Below are positions 27,921 through 36,556 of a DNA stretch of 64,000 bases, in pieces. Position numbers and translations under genes: made by a program. Positions within the stretch are counted from its first letter, which is position 1; the number at the start of each line of letters is the position of its first letter. Under the pieces are notes generated by a model. The model was not told where the DNA came from. It ran no database searches and saw nothing but the letters and a program-made list of their open reading frames with translations. The DNA comes from Butyrivibrio sp. (GTDB lineage Bacteria > Bacillota > Clostridia > Lachnospirales > Lachnospiraceae). The stretch covers positions 124,001 through 188,000 of the forward strand of contig JAKVKH010000002.1 of the NCBI GenBank assembly GCA_022486625.1, given 5' to 3'.

Positions 27921-29111
27921 ATGGATAAAAACAGAAAACATATTGTCATGTATATCGGTTCGCTTCAGAAGGGCGGAGCAGAGCATGTGATGGTAAATCT
28001 GGCAGAGTATTTTCATCTGCAGGGGTATCGTGTCACAATGGTGACCACATATCTGGCGCAGGCAGAATATCCGGTGGCACATGCTGCATGGAAAGAAGCT
28101 GCTGAAGGAATGCCGGTCTTAAGACCGGATGGCAGTATGGCTTTTATCGAACCGGAAGGAAGATCTGTGACGGGGATTCACCGTGTATTTTCAGCGCTGA
28201 TGCCGGAAGAAATGAAGGGCAGGGCAGGCAATTTTCTTGCCAGGTGCAATAAGCTCAGAAGTATATGGATCGGATTGAATCCCGACCTGATCCTGTCATT
28301 CAGCGGCAAGAATAATGTCATGGCAATGCTGACTTCCTATGGGCTTGGGATACCGGTGGTCGTATCGGTCAGATCCAATCCGTCCAGAGAGTATCAGGAC
28401 AGATTCCTCAGGATGGCAGCACTGTCCACATTCCGCCATGCCGCGGGAGTGGTACTCCAGACAGAGCAGGCAAAGCAGTTTTTCTCCGGAAGGATTCAGG
28501 AGCGGTCCGTGATTCTGCCGAATTCACTTCAGCCGGACTTTATCCGGCCACTGTACGAAGGCGTCCGCGAAAAAACAGTTGTCAGTGTGGGATCGCTTGA
28601 CAGGAATAAGAATCATGCACTTTTGCTGAAGGCATTTGCCGAAGCGACCGGGGCACATCCGGATTACCGCGTGATCATATACGGAGAGGGAAAATGCAGA
28701 ACGGAACTGACAGAGCTGGCACAGAAGCTGGGAATCCAGGATCGTGTGGAACTGCCGGGACTGATCGGCGAGGTTGCGGACCATATTGAAAAGGCGGGAA
28801 TTTTTGTGCTGAGTTCTGATCAGGAAGGAATGCCGAATGCGCTGCTGGAAGCTATGGCACTTGGAATCCCCAGTATTTCAACGGATTGTCCCTGCGGAGG
28901 ACCGAAGGACCTGATTGAGGATGGTGTAAACGGTCTGCTCACGCCGGTCGGAGATGTTCATCGTATGTCGCAGTGTCTGATTCGGCTGATGGATAACCCG
29001 GGAGAGGCACGTGCCATGGGACAGAAGGCTGCAATGGTGCAGCAGAAATATCATCCGGACAGAATCAATGCACAGTGGAAAGAATTTTTTGACCGGATCA
29101 TGTCAAGATAA
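27921..29111 (+). CDS. GT4 glycosyltransferase, paralogue of the one at 24901
   Basis: This is a GT-B transferase of 396 residues when started at ATG 27921, two bases after the AsnB stop. Earlier in-frame ATGs (27894, 27900) are possible but overlap AsnB, and no start here has a strong ribosome site. Landmarks are LQKGGAEHVMVNLA, SVGSLDRNKNHALLLKAF, E-x7-E in QEGMPNALLEAM, and STDCPCGGPKDLI, shared with the 24901 enzyme. An insertion of about 50 residues after the first strands (around 45-100) distinguishes it from that paralogue. Donor and acceptor are unknown. Confidence 0.88.
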   Translation: MDKNRKHIVMYIGSLQKGGAEHVMVNLAEYFHLQGYRVTMVTTYLAQAEYPVAHAAWKEAAEGMPVLRPDGSMAFIEPEGRSVTGIHRVFSALMPEEMKGRAGNFLARCNKLRSIWIGLNPDLILSFSGKNNVMAMLTSYGLGIPVVVSVRSNPSREYQDRFLRMAALSTFRHAAGVVLQTEQAKQFFSGRIQERSVILPNSLQPDFIRPLYEGVREKTVVSVGSLDRNKNHALLLKAFAEATGAHPDYRVIIYGEGKCRTELTELAQKLGIQDRVELPGLIGEVADHIEKAGIFVLSSDQEGMPNALLEAMALGIPSISTDCPCGGPKDLIEDGVNGLLTPVGDVHRMSQCLIRLMDNPGEARAMGQKAAMVQQKYHPDRINAQWKEFFDRIMSR

Positions 29112-29122
29112 CGGAGTCACGT

Positions 29123-30574
29123 ATGCTTTTTAATTCCTATTTATTCATATTGATGTTTCTGCCGGTCAGCGTGATCGGCTATTTCCTCATCAGCAGGAAA
29201 AGCAGTTTCGCAGGCAATCTGTATCTTCTTGCAATGTCACTCTGGTTTTACGGGTTCAATAATCCGTATTATCTGCTGATCATCGGCAGCAGTGTGGTGG
29301 TTAATTATCTGTTTTCAAGATTTTTATGCAGGCAGGAACTTCCACACAGAAAAATTCTGCTTACGGCAGCGATTCTTTTTAATGTCGGGCTGATTTTCTA
29401 TTTCAAATATTATGATTTTTTCATTGAAAATATGAATGCACTGCTGAAAACGGATTATGTACTTAAAAATATTGCGCTTCCGCTTGGCATCAGCTTTTTT
29501 ACCTTTCAGCAGCTGTCTTATGTGATTGATTCCTATCATGGAAGAACAAAGGATTACGGCTTTGTGGAGTATGCACTGTTTGTTACATATTTTCCGCAGC
29601 TGGTGGCAGGGCCGATTGTGCTGCACGATGAGCTGATTCCGCAGTTCAGGGATCGGACGAAGCGCAGACCGCAGTATGAGAACATGACACGCGGGATCAT
29701 GCTGTTTACCATGGGACTGTTCAAGAAAGTTATGGTAGCGGATACTTTTGGCAAAGGGGTCAGTTGGGGCTATGCCAATCTGACAGGAATGACTTCAATG
29801 GATACCCTGATTGTGATGTTTGCCTATACATTTCAGATTTACTTTGATTTCAGCGGGTACAGTGATATGGCAACGGGACTTGCGTCCATGTTCAATTTTA
29901 CATTACCGATGAATTTTGATTCGCCGTACAAGGCACTTTCCGTTCCGGAGTTCTGGCGCAGATGGCATCTGACGCTGACACGGTTTTTGAGAACCTATAT
30001 TTATTTCCCGCTTGGCGGAAGCCGTAAGGGCAAGGTCAGAACCTATGTCAATATCATGATTGTTTTTCTGGTCAGTGGAATCTGGCATGGCGCAAACTGG
30101 ACCTTTATTTTATGGGGAATGTTGCATGGAATTGCCAACTGTCTGGGACGTTTTTTCCAGAAGCCTTTCGGAAAGCTCTGGAAGGGATTGCAGTGGCTGA
30201 TTACCTTTTTGTTCGTCAGCTTTGCATGGCTGCTGTTCCGCTCGGATTCCGTATCCCAGTGGGTTTATCTGATGAAGAAGATATTCCGCTTTGATCGGAT
30301 GAATGTTTCAGAGGATCTGGCAAGGCTTTTCCGGATCCCGCATATGCGCTACTCGCTGGAGCTGCTGCATATTCCCTACACGGATGCCGGCGTATTTGTT
30401 TTTTCCATGGGGCTTCTGTTTACAGTGATACTTGCGGTGTGCCTCCTTATGGAAAACAGCTATCGCAGAAAATACCGCTGTACTGTATGGTCGCTGGTTC
30501 TTACCACGCTTGTGCTTCTGACCTGCATGGTATCACTCAGCAGCGTATCCGTATTTCTGTATTTTAATTTCTGA
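29123..30574 (+). CDS. MBOAT O-acyltransferase (AlgI/DltB-like), copy 1
   Basis: This is a 483-residue membrane-bound O-acyltransferase with about eleven helices. The family core is clear: FDFSGYSDMATG, PEFWRRWHLTL and the catalytic histidine in VSGIWHGANWTF. It moves an acyl group across or at the membrane for O-acylation of an exported glycan. The next gene encodes an SGNH-like protein, its usual partner (as AlgI with AlgJ or AlgX, and DltB with DltD). A second pair of the same type lies at 55708-58728. GGAG just upstream supports the start. Acetyl is the most likely group but this is not visible in sequence. Confidence 0.93.
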   Translation: MLFNSYLFILMFLPVSVIGYFLISRKSSFAGNLYLLAMSLWFYGFNNPYYLLIIGSSVVVNYLFSRFLCRQELPHRKILLTAAILFNVGLIFYFKYYDFFIENMNALLKTDYVLKNIALPLGISFFTFQQLSYVIDSYHGRTKDYGFVEYALFVTYFPQLVAGPIVLHDELIPQFRDRTKRRPQYENMTRGIMLFTMGLFKKVMVADTFGKGVSWGYANLTGMTSMDTLIVMFAYTFQIYFDFSGYSDMATGLASMFNFTLPMNFDSPYKALSVPEFWRRWHLTLTRFLRTYIYFPLGGSRKGKVRTYVNIMIVFLVSGIWHGANWTFILWGMLHGIANCLGRFFQKPFGKLWKGLQWLITFLFVSFAWLLFRSDSVSQWVYLMKKIFRFDRMNVSEDLARLFRIPHMRYSLELLHIPYTDAGVFVFSMGLLFTVILAVCLLMENSYRRKYRCTVWSLVLTTLVLLTCMVSLSSVSVFLYFNF

Positions 30575-30610
30575 TCAGCGCAGCGCGTACCGTGTTTTTA
30601 GGAGAAACAG

Positions 30611-31675
30611 ATGACAGCAAAAAAATGGTTCTGGATTTTAATTTCGACGGTATTCACCGTTCTTATACTGATGGCAGGAATGGTTGCATGGCTGGATCCT
30701 TTTTTCCATTATCATGCGCCGCTTAGAGGATTTTATTACACACTTGATAATGAACGGTCCCAGAACAATGGGATTACCAGACATTTTGATTATGATTCCA
30801 TTATTACGGGTACTTCCATGACGGAAAATTTCAAAACATCGGAGTTTGACCGTCTGTTTGATGCAGATGCAGTGAAAGTGTGTTATTCCGGTGCCATGTA
30901 TAAGGAGATCAATGACAATGTCCGTACCGGATTCGCAGATCATAAGATCCGTTATGTGCTGCGCTGTATAGATGATTCCTATCTGATTACAGATAAGGAT
31001 GCATCCAGAACAGATTTGGGATCTTATCCGACATACCTGTATAATAAGAGTATCTGGGATGATACCAGATATCTGCTGAACAGAGATGTGATCTTCGGGT
31101 ACTGTATTCCGATGCTGGCAAAGCGGATACAGGGAGATGCCGGTGGAATGACTTCTTTTGACGAATATGCCAATTGGATGGATGGCGTTACCTTTGGCCG
31201 TCAGGCAGCATTGTCCGGCATTTCAGAATTGACAGATCAGAGGAAACAGCTCCCGTTGAGTGATGCAGATGCAGCGCGGGAGAAAGCCAATATTGAACAG
31301 AATGTGACTTCTCTGGCAGCGGAACATCCGGAAACAACCTTTTATTATTATTTTCCGCCATACAGTGTGGCACTGTGGGGCAGCCTTTACAGTGACGGTA
31401 CTGCGCAGCAGCAGATTGAAGAAGAGAAAATCGCAATTGAGCTGATGCTGCGGTATGATAATATCAGGATTTTTTCATTCAGTACGGATACCGATATTAC
31501 CATGAATCTGGACAATTACCGTGATGCAAGACATTATGGGGAATGGATTAATTCGGAGATACTAAGGCGTATGGCAGCAGGCGAAAATCAGCTGACACAG
31601 GACAATTATACCGAATATCTGCAGCAGCTGTCGGAGATCTATCTGAATTATGATTATGTGGGAAATCTGCAGTAA
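30611..31675 (+). CDS. Membrane-anchored SGNH-like acyl-transfer partner of MBOAT, copy 1
   Basis: This is a 354-residue protein with one N-terminal helix (about 7-27) and an extracytoplasmic remainder. A G-T-S motif (G67-T68-S69) occupies the position of the SGNH nucleophile elbow, and D305-x-x-H308 (RDARHYG) supplies the other two triad residues near the C-terminus. Proteins of this layout next to MBOAT genes transfer the acyl group to the exported polymer (DltD, AlgJ/AlgX logic). It resembles its counterpart at 57202 only in general plan, which suggests the two pairs act on different acceptors. Family membership is assigned from motifs and context. Confidence 0.75.
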   Translation: MTAKKWFWILISTVFTVLILMAGMVAWLDPFFHYHAPLRGFYYTLDNERSQNNGITRHFDYDSIITGTSMTENFKTSEFDRLFDADAVKVCYSGAMYKEINDNVRTGFADHKIRYVLRCIDDSYLITDKDASRTDLGSYPTYLYNKSIWDDTRYLLNRDVIFGYCIPMLAKRIQGDAGGMTSFDEYANWMDGVTFGRQAALSGISELTDQRKQLPLSDADAAREKANIEQNVTSLAAEHPETTFYYYFPPYSVALWGSLYSDGTAQQQIEEEKIAIELMLRYDNIRIFSFSTDTDITMNLDNYRDARHYGEWINSEILRRMAAGENQLTQDNYTEYLQQLSEIYLNYDYVGNLQ

Positions 31676-31708
31676 AAAGGCAGAAACTACAGGAATGGAG
31701 TAATACGA

Positions 31709-32638
31709 ATGCGCTCACCCTTGAAAATGGCAGGAAGTTTTCTGACGAATGCAGAAATCCGGTTCGGGTATCTGAATAAAATGGGTTTTTACCATCATCT
31801 GTCTGATGAACAGTATATTATGAAAAAAAGCAGAATTTATCTGCATTATGTACCGGATCTGCAAAATCCGCATACTTATAACGAAAAGCTGAACTGGCTC
31901 AAGCTTCATGACCATAATCCGCTGTATACGCAGCTGGTGGATAAATATGAGGTAAAAAAATATATTGAGGCACATATCGGAACACAGTATATTGTACCGA
32001 CACTTGGAATATGGGACCGGTTTGATGAAATTGATTTTGACAGTCTGCCGCAGCAGTTTGTTCTGAAATGTACGCATGATTCCGGTGGAGTGGTGATCTG
32101 CACGGATAAAGCACATTTTGACCGTCAGGCAGCAGAGAAAAAGCTGACGGCAGCGCTTGGGTTCAATTATTACTATGACAGCAGGGAATGGCCGTATAAG
32201 GATGTGAAGCCAAGAATCATGGCAGAAAAATATCTGGTGGATTCTGCAGACGGGGAACTCAGAGATTACAAGTTTTATACGTTTAATGGTGTGGTACGGG
32301 CAATGCTGATTGTCGGAGACAGATCCAAAGCAGATATGCCGACAACTTATGATTATTTTGACCGGGAGGATCAGTGGCTGGATTTCAGGTTCGGAGGTCC
32401 GAATGCGCAGCAGCACCCGCATCCGCCCAAACACCTGCAGGAAATGATTGCACTTGCAGAGCAGCTTTCAAAGGAAATTGTGCATGTCCGGGTGGATTTT
32501 TATGAGGTTGACGGACAGATTTACTTCGGAGAAATGACATTTTATGATGGCGGAGGATCACAGCCGTTTGAACCCTTTGCATGGGACAGACAGTTTGGTG
32601 ACTGGATCAGTCTTCCAGAGAAAAAGCAGGAGAAATAA
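31709..32638 (+). CDS. TupA-like ATP-grasp protein
   Basis: This is a 309-residue cytoplasmic protein of the TupA-like ATP-grasp family. Visible landmarks are NPHTYNEKLNWLKLHD near the N-terminus, the nucleotide-binding FVLKCTHDSGG strand, LRDYKFYTFNG, and the C-terminal VRVDFYEVDGQIYFGEMTF metal/ATP segment. TupA was linked to teichuronopeptide synthesis, where glutamate or other amino acids are joined to uronic acid polymers, so an amide-forming step on an acidic sugar is the best guess. It sits 6 bases before the second AsnB-like gene, which also forms amides, and may share its substrate. Confidence 0.85.
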   Translation: MRSPLKMAGSFLTNAEIRFGYLNKMGFYHHLSDEQYIMKKSRIYLHYVPDLQNPHTYNEKLNWLKLHDHNPLYTQLVDKYEVKKYIEAHIGTQYIVPTLGIWDRFDEIDFDSLPQQFVLKCTHDSGGVVICTDKAHFDRQAAEKKLTAALGFNYYYDSREWPYKDVKPRIMAEKYLVDSADGELRDYKFYTFNGVVRAMLIVGDRSKADMPTTYDYFDREDQWLDFRFGGPNAQQHPHPPKHLQEMIALAEQLSKEIVHVRVDFYEVDGQIYFGEMTFYDGGGSQPFEPFAWDRQFGDWISLPEKKQEK

Positions 32639-32644
32639 CGCATT

Positions 32645-34543
32645 ATGTGTGGAATCGCAGGACTGTGTAATTTCAGAGGTGACGGACAACAGAATATGGA
32701 ACGGATGAAACGCAGAATGATACTGCGTGGACCGAATGCTTCGGGTACCTGGAGTCTGGAGAACGGAAGTGTGATTTTCGGACATCAGAGATTATCCATT
32801 GTAGATCTGTCGGAAAATGGTGCACAACCGATGGTTTCACACAGCGGCCGACTGGTAATGACCTATAACGGGGAGATTTACAATTATCATGAGCTGGCAG
32901 AGAGACTCCTGAAAGAAGGAAAGGTAACGGCGTTCCGGGGAAGCAGCGATACAGAAGTACTGCTGGAGGCAATTGAAGCATATGGAATCGAAAAGGCACT
33001 TCGTTTCTGTAAAGGAATGTTTGCGCTTGGCGTATTTGATAAAAAGACCGGAACCATTACACTTGCCAGAGACAGAGCAGGCGAAAAACCGCTGTATTAT
33101 GGATTCGTAAACGGTGCATTTGTGTTCGCATCGGATATTGCATGCTTCCGTGAAATTGACGATTTTCACAATCCGGTGAATACGCAGGTTCTGAATCTGT
33201 ATTTTACACATGGTTATATTCCGGCGCCCTATTCCATTTATGAAGATATCTGGAAACTGACCCCCGGCTGTATCATGACGGTTGCGGCGCCGTATACACC
33301 GAACACACTGGAACAGATGCGGGCACATGAGCGGCATTACTGGAGTATGATGGATGCAGCAAAACATGGACAGGAGCATCCGTTTAAGGGAAGTGAGACA
33401 GAGGCGGCAGATGAACTGGAACGTCTTCTGAAGGAATCAATCCGGGGGCAGATGGTGGCGGATGTACCGGTTGGCGCATTTCTCTCGGCAGGAATTGACA
33501 GCAGTACAGTAGTGGCACTCATGCAGACACTGGCACCGGGAAAGGTACGAACGTTTACCATCGGGATGGAGGATCCAAAATATAATGAAGCGGATACGGC
33601 GGCAGAGATTGCAGCGTATCTGGGCACGGAACATACGGAGCTGTACATCAGTGAACAGGATGCCAAAGCCGTGATTCCCAGTCTGACCGGTATGTTCGGA
33701 GAACCGTTTGCAGATTCTTCACAGATACCGACGTATCTGGTGAGCCGTATGACCAGAGAGCATGTTACGGTATCCTTAAGCGGTGATGCCGGAGATGAAC
33801 TGTTCTGCGGATATAAATCCTATGAATCAGTCAGCAGAATCTGGGGAAAAATGGCCGGGATACCGCTTCCGCTCAGGAAAACACTTGGAGATGTTCTGCT
33901 GCATACGCCGCTTGCTGGCAGGCAGGTACTCCGGGATAAGGGACATCTTCTGGCTGCAGAAGGACCGATTGATGTGAACCGGATTCAACAGACTATACTG
34001 GATCCGCTTGTGCTGCAGATTGCAGCTTCTGACAAGACGGCATGCAGCGTGATGGAGGAACTGCCGCAGAATTATCTTGGGGAGGTCAATCATGAGATGA
34101 TGCTGCTGGATATGATGATGTATCATCCGGATGATATTCTGACCAAGGTCGACAGAACCGGAATGGCCGTGTCCCTTGAAACACGTGTGCCGTTTCTGGA
34201 CCGCGATGTTATGGAATATGCATGGACACTTCCGATTTCCTATCTCCGGGATGGAGCAGTCGGCAAAAAGGTATTGCGGGAAGTGTTATATCGGCATGTA
34301 CCAAAGCAGATGATGGATCGTCCCAAAAAGGGATTCTCCATTCCCATCAGAAAATGGCTGCAGGAGCCGGAGATGCGAGCATGGGCGGAAAGTCTTCTGG
34401 ATCTGTCACAGATAAAAAACGACTGCTATCTTAACCCGAAAACGGTACAGAAGATCTGGAGAGAATTTACGGAGCAGGGAATCTGGAGACCACAGATCTG
34501 GTATCTGTTAATGTTTCAGCAGTGGCTGAGGGAAGTGAACTGA
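32645..34543 (+). CDS. asnB: AsnB-like glutamine amidotransferase (copy 2)
   Basis: This is a 632-residue second AsnB-like protein with Cys2 at the N-terminus (MCGIAGLC) and AGGAGA upstream of the ATG. The synthetase PP-loop reads SAGIDSS (281-287) instead of SGGxDSS, a variant seen in AsnB relatives from glycan and secondary-metabolite clusters. The rest of the domain (SGDAGDELFCGY, VSLETRVPFLDRDVME) is intact. It is clearly different from copy 1 rather than a recent duplicate. Two such genes in one locus argue against housekeeping asparagine synthesis and for amidating two different carboxylates, or the same one at two stages. Confidence 0.92.
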   Translation: MCGIAGLCNFRGDGQQNMERMKRRMILRGPNASGTWSLENGSVIFGHQRLSIVDLSENGAQPMVSHSGRLVMTYNGEIYNYHELAERLLKEGKVTAFRGSSDTEVLLEAIEAYGIEKALRFCKGMFALGVFDKKTGTITLARDRAGEKPLYYGFVNGAFVFASDIACFREIDDFHNPVNTQVLNLYFTHGYIPAPYSIYEDIWKLTPGCIMTVAAPYTPNTLEQMRAHERHYWSMMDAAKHGQEHPFKGSETEAADELERLLKESIRGQMVADVPVGAFLSAGIDSSTVVALMQTLAPGKVRTFTIGMEDPKYNEADTAAEIAAYLGTEHTELYISEQDAKAVIPSLTGMFGEPFADSSQIPTYLVSRMTREHVTVSLSGDAGDELFCGYKSYESVSRIWGKMAGIPLPLRKTLGDVLLHTPLAGRQVLRDKGHLLAAEGPIDVNRIQQTILDPLVLQIAASDKTACSVMEELPQNYLGEVNHEMMLLDMMMYHPDDILTKVDRTGMAVSLETRVPFLDRDVMEYAWTLPISYLRDGAVGKKVLREVLYRHVPKQMMDRPKKGFSIPIRKWLQEPEMRAWAESLLDLSQIKNDCYLNPKTVQKIWREFTEQGIWRPQIWYLLMFQQWLREVN

Positions 34544-34552
34544 ATACCACAC

Positions 34553-35647
34553 ATGAAAAAAGAACATATGATATTTAACGGCACAGAGGAAAATGAACTG
34601 ATCACAGTAGCCGTAACCTGTTATAATATCGAAAAATATATCGGGCGATGTCTGGACTCCGTACTTGCACAGACATACCGGAATCTGGAAGTGATCGTTG
34701 TGGATGATGGTTCCACAGACGGTTCAGGAGCCATTTGCGACAGCTATCAGGAAAAAGACAAAAGAGTCAGAGTCATTCATGCCGGGAACGGCGGGCCGGG
34801 GCTTGCAAGAAACCGTGCCATGGAGGCAGCCGGAGGAAGCTTTATCGGATTTGTGGATGGAGATGACTATATTGAGCCGCAGATGTATGCTCTGATGCTG
34901 GAAGGCATCATAAGGACAGGAGCGGATCTGGCTGTCTGCAGACATCACAGTCTGTCAGTGGACGATCCGGTGCAGGTCTGCGCAGCGGGAGAAGATCACC
35001 TGCCTGCAGAAGCAGATGTCACAGAACTGAGCAGGGATGAACTGCTGACCTGTCTGATTGAGGAAGATGAACATTATCCGATCAGAAATGCAGTATGGAA
35101 TAAGCTGTACAGAATGGAACTGATCAGCAGCTTCCGGCTGCCGGATCAGATGTATTATGAAGATATACTTTTTACCATGAAACTCATGGCGCAGGCGCAT
35201 CAGGCGTGTTTCATTGACATGCCTCTGTATAATTATATAATAGACAGGAAAGACAGTATCATGAATCAGGGAATGAACCGTGGTATTCTGACGGATCAGA
35301 TTCCCGCCTACCGGGCAAAAGATGCGTATCTGCAGTCCATCGGGCGACAGGATCTTGTGGACACACATGATTACCTGGTGTATAAAAAGCTGCTGCTTTT
35401 ATATACAGAGGCCAGAAGATCTCACAGCAGTCTGAAAAAGGCAGATATGGGAGAACTGGCGCGTGTAATCCGCGGTGCAGGGGAGCGCTTTACTGCGATA
35501 TATTCCTGCAGAATTGCAGACCCGCATCAGAAGTTCCGGATGCAGCTGTTTCTGAAGAGTCCGGTTTTATACGACATGTTTATGGATGTGAATGACGGTG
35601 TTATCATTCCGCTTCGGCAGAGACTTCATGCCATTTACAGGAAATAA
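34553..35647 (+). CDS. GT2 glycosyltransferase
   Basis: This is a 364-residue GT-A inverting transferase. It has VAVTCYNIEKYIGRCLDSVL near the start, EVIVVDDGSTDGSG, a GPGLARNRAME stretch, and FVDGDDYIE as the metal-binding motif. A C-terminal region of about 110 residues lacks membrane helices. It begins 9 bases after AsnB copy 2. This is one of three soluble GT2 enzymes (with those at 45010 and 47389) with the same general plan. The ribosome site is weak. Donor and linkage are not determined. Confidence 0.92.
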   Translation: MKKEHMIFNGTEENELITVAVTCYNIEKYIGRCLDSVLAQTYRNLEVIVVDDGSTDGSGAICDSYQEKDKRVRVIHAGNGGPGLARNRAMEAAGGSFIGFVDGDDYIEPQMYALMLEGIIRTGADLAVCRHHSLSVDDPVQVCAAGEDHLPAEADVTELSRDELLTCLIEEDEHYPIRNAVWNKLYRMELISSFRLPDQMYYEDILFTMKLMAQAHQACFIDMPLYNYIIDRKDSIMNQGMNRGILTDQIPAYRAKDAYLQSIGRQDLVDTHDYLVYKKLLLLYTEARRSHSSLKKADMGELARVIRGAGERFTAIYSCRIADPHQKFRMQLFLKSPVLYDMFMDVNDGVIIPLRQRLHAIYRK

Positions 35648-35660
35648 TGTGCAGGTGAAT

Positions 35661-36542
35661 ATGATCATTATCAGAATGAAGGGCGGCCTCGGAAATCAGA
35701 TGTTTCAGTATGCGCTGTACAGCCAGCTGAGCGATATGGGCCGTGAAGTGAAAATGGACGATGTTACCGGGTTTCGCGAAGATCTGCAGCGGGATCCGGC
35801 ACTTTCAGTATTTGGAATTGATTATAAACGGGCCAGCAGGGAAGAAGTGATCCGCATCACGGATTCCTATATGGATTTTCCAAGCCGTGTCAGAAGAAAG
35901 ATTTTTGGCAGAAAAACGCTGGAATATGAAGAGAAAAAGGCGGATTTTGATCCGAAGGTACTGAAGTGCAGGGATGCTTATCTGGTAGGATTCTGGCAGA
36001 CAGAGCGTTATTTTCCGGAAAAAAGAGTCAGAGACCGGCTCAGACAGGAATTTCTGCAGAAAAGAGAAGAAATTCTGCAGGGAACTGCAGAACAGAAGCT
36101 TCTTCTGCAGATGCGGCAGGAGCAGTCGGTCAGTATTCACGTCAGAAGAGGGGATTATCTGACGCCAGGTACGGTGGAAACATTTGGCGGAATCTGTACA
36201 GATGATTATTACGAAAAGGCACAGAGCCGAATCCTGCAGAATTATCCTGATGCTGTTTTTTATGTTTTTTCAAATGAACCGGAATGGGCCAGAGAGCATT
36301 TCAGGGGAGAAAAATACATAACAGTTGATTGCAGATGCAAATCCGCAGATGCGGCAGAACTTTATCTGATGAGCAGCTGCAGACATCATATTCTGGCGAA
36401 CAGCAGCTTCAGCTGGTGGAGCGCATGGCTGGGAGAACATGGCGCAGATCATATGATATTTGCACCTGACAGATGGTTGAATAATAAGATAATGACTGAT
36501 ATTTATACAGAGGATATGATTCGAATCAGTTCAGAAAAGTAA
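35661..36542 (+). CDS. GT11 fucosyltransferase-like enzyme
   Basis: This is a 293-residue GT11 protein with GGLGNQMFQYALY at the N-terminus and the GDP-fucose-binding HVRRGDY (H160-Y166), plus an SSFSWWSAWLG motif near the C-terminus. GT11 enzymes add fucose in alpha-1,2 linkage. I start at ATG 35661 behind AGGTGA; an upstream in-frame ATG at 35592 overlaps the GT2 gene by 56 bases. No GDP-fucose synthesis genes (Gmd, Fcl) are in the window, so the donor must come from outside, or a related GDP-deoxysugar is used. Two more GT11 relatives lie at 38453 and 49741. Confidence 0.92.
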   Translation: MIIIRMKGGLGNQMFQYALYSQLSDMGREVKMDDVTGFREDLQRDPALSVFGIDYKRASREEVIRITDSYMDFPSRVRRKIFGRKTLEYEEKKADFDPKVLKCRDAYLVGFWQTERYFPEKRVRDRLRQEFLQKREEILQGTAEQKLLLQMRQEQSVSIHVRRGDYLTPGTVETFGGICTDDYYEKAQSRILQNYPDAVFYVFSNEPEWAREHFRGEKYITVDCRCKSADAAELYLMSSCRHHILANSSFSWWSAWLGEHGADHMIFAPDRWLNNKIMTDIYTEDMIRISSEK

Positions 36543-36556
36543 ACGGAGAAGACCGA

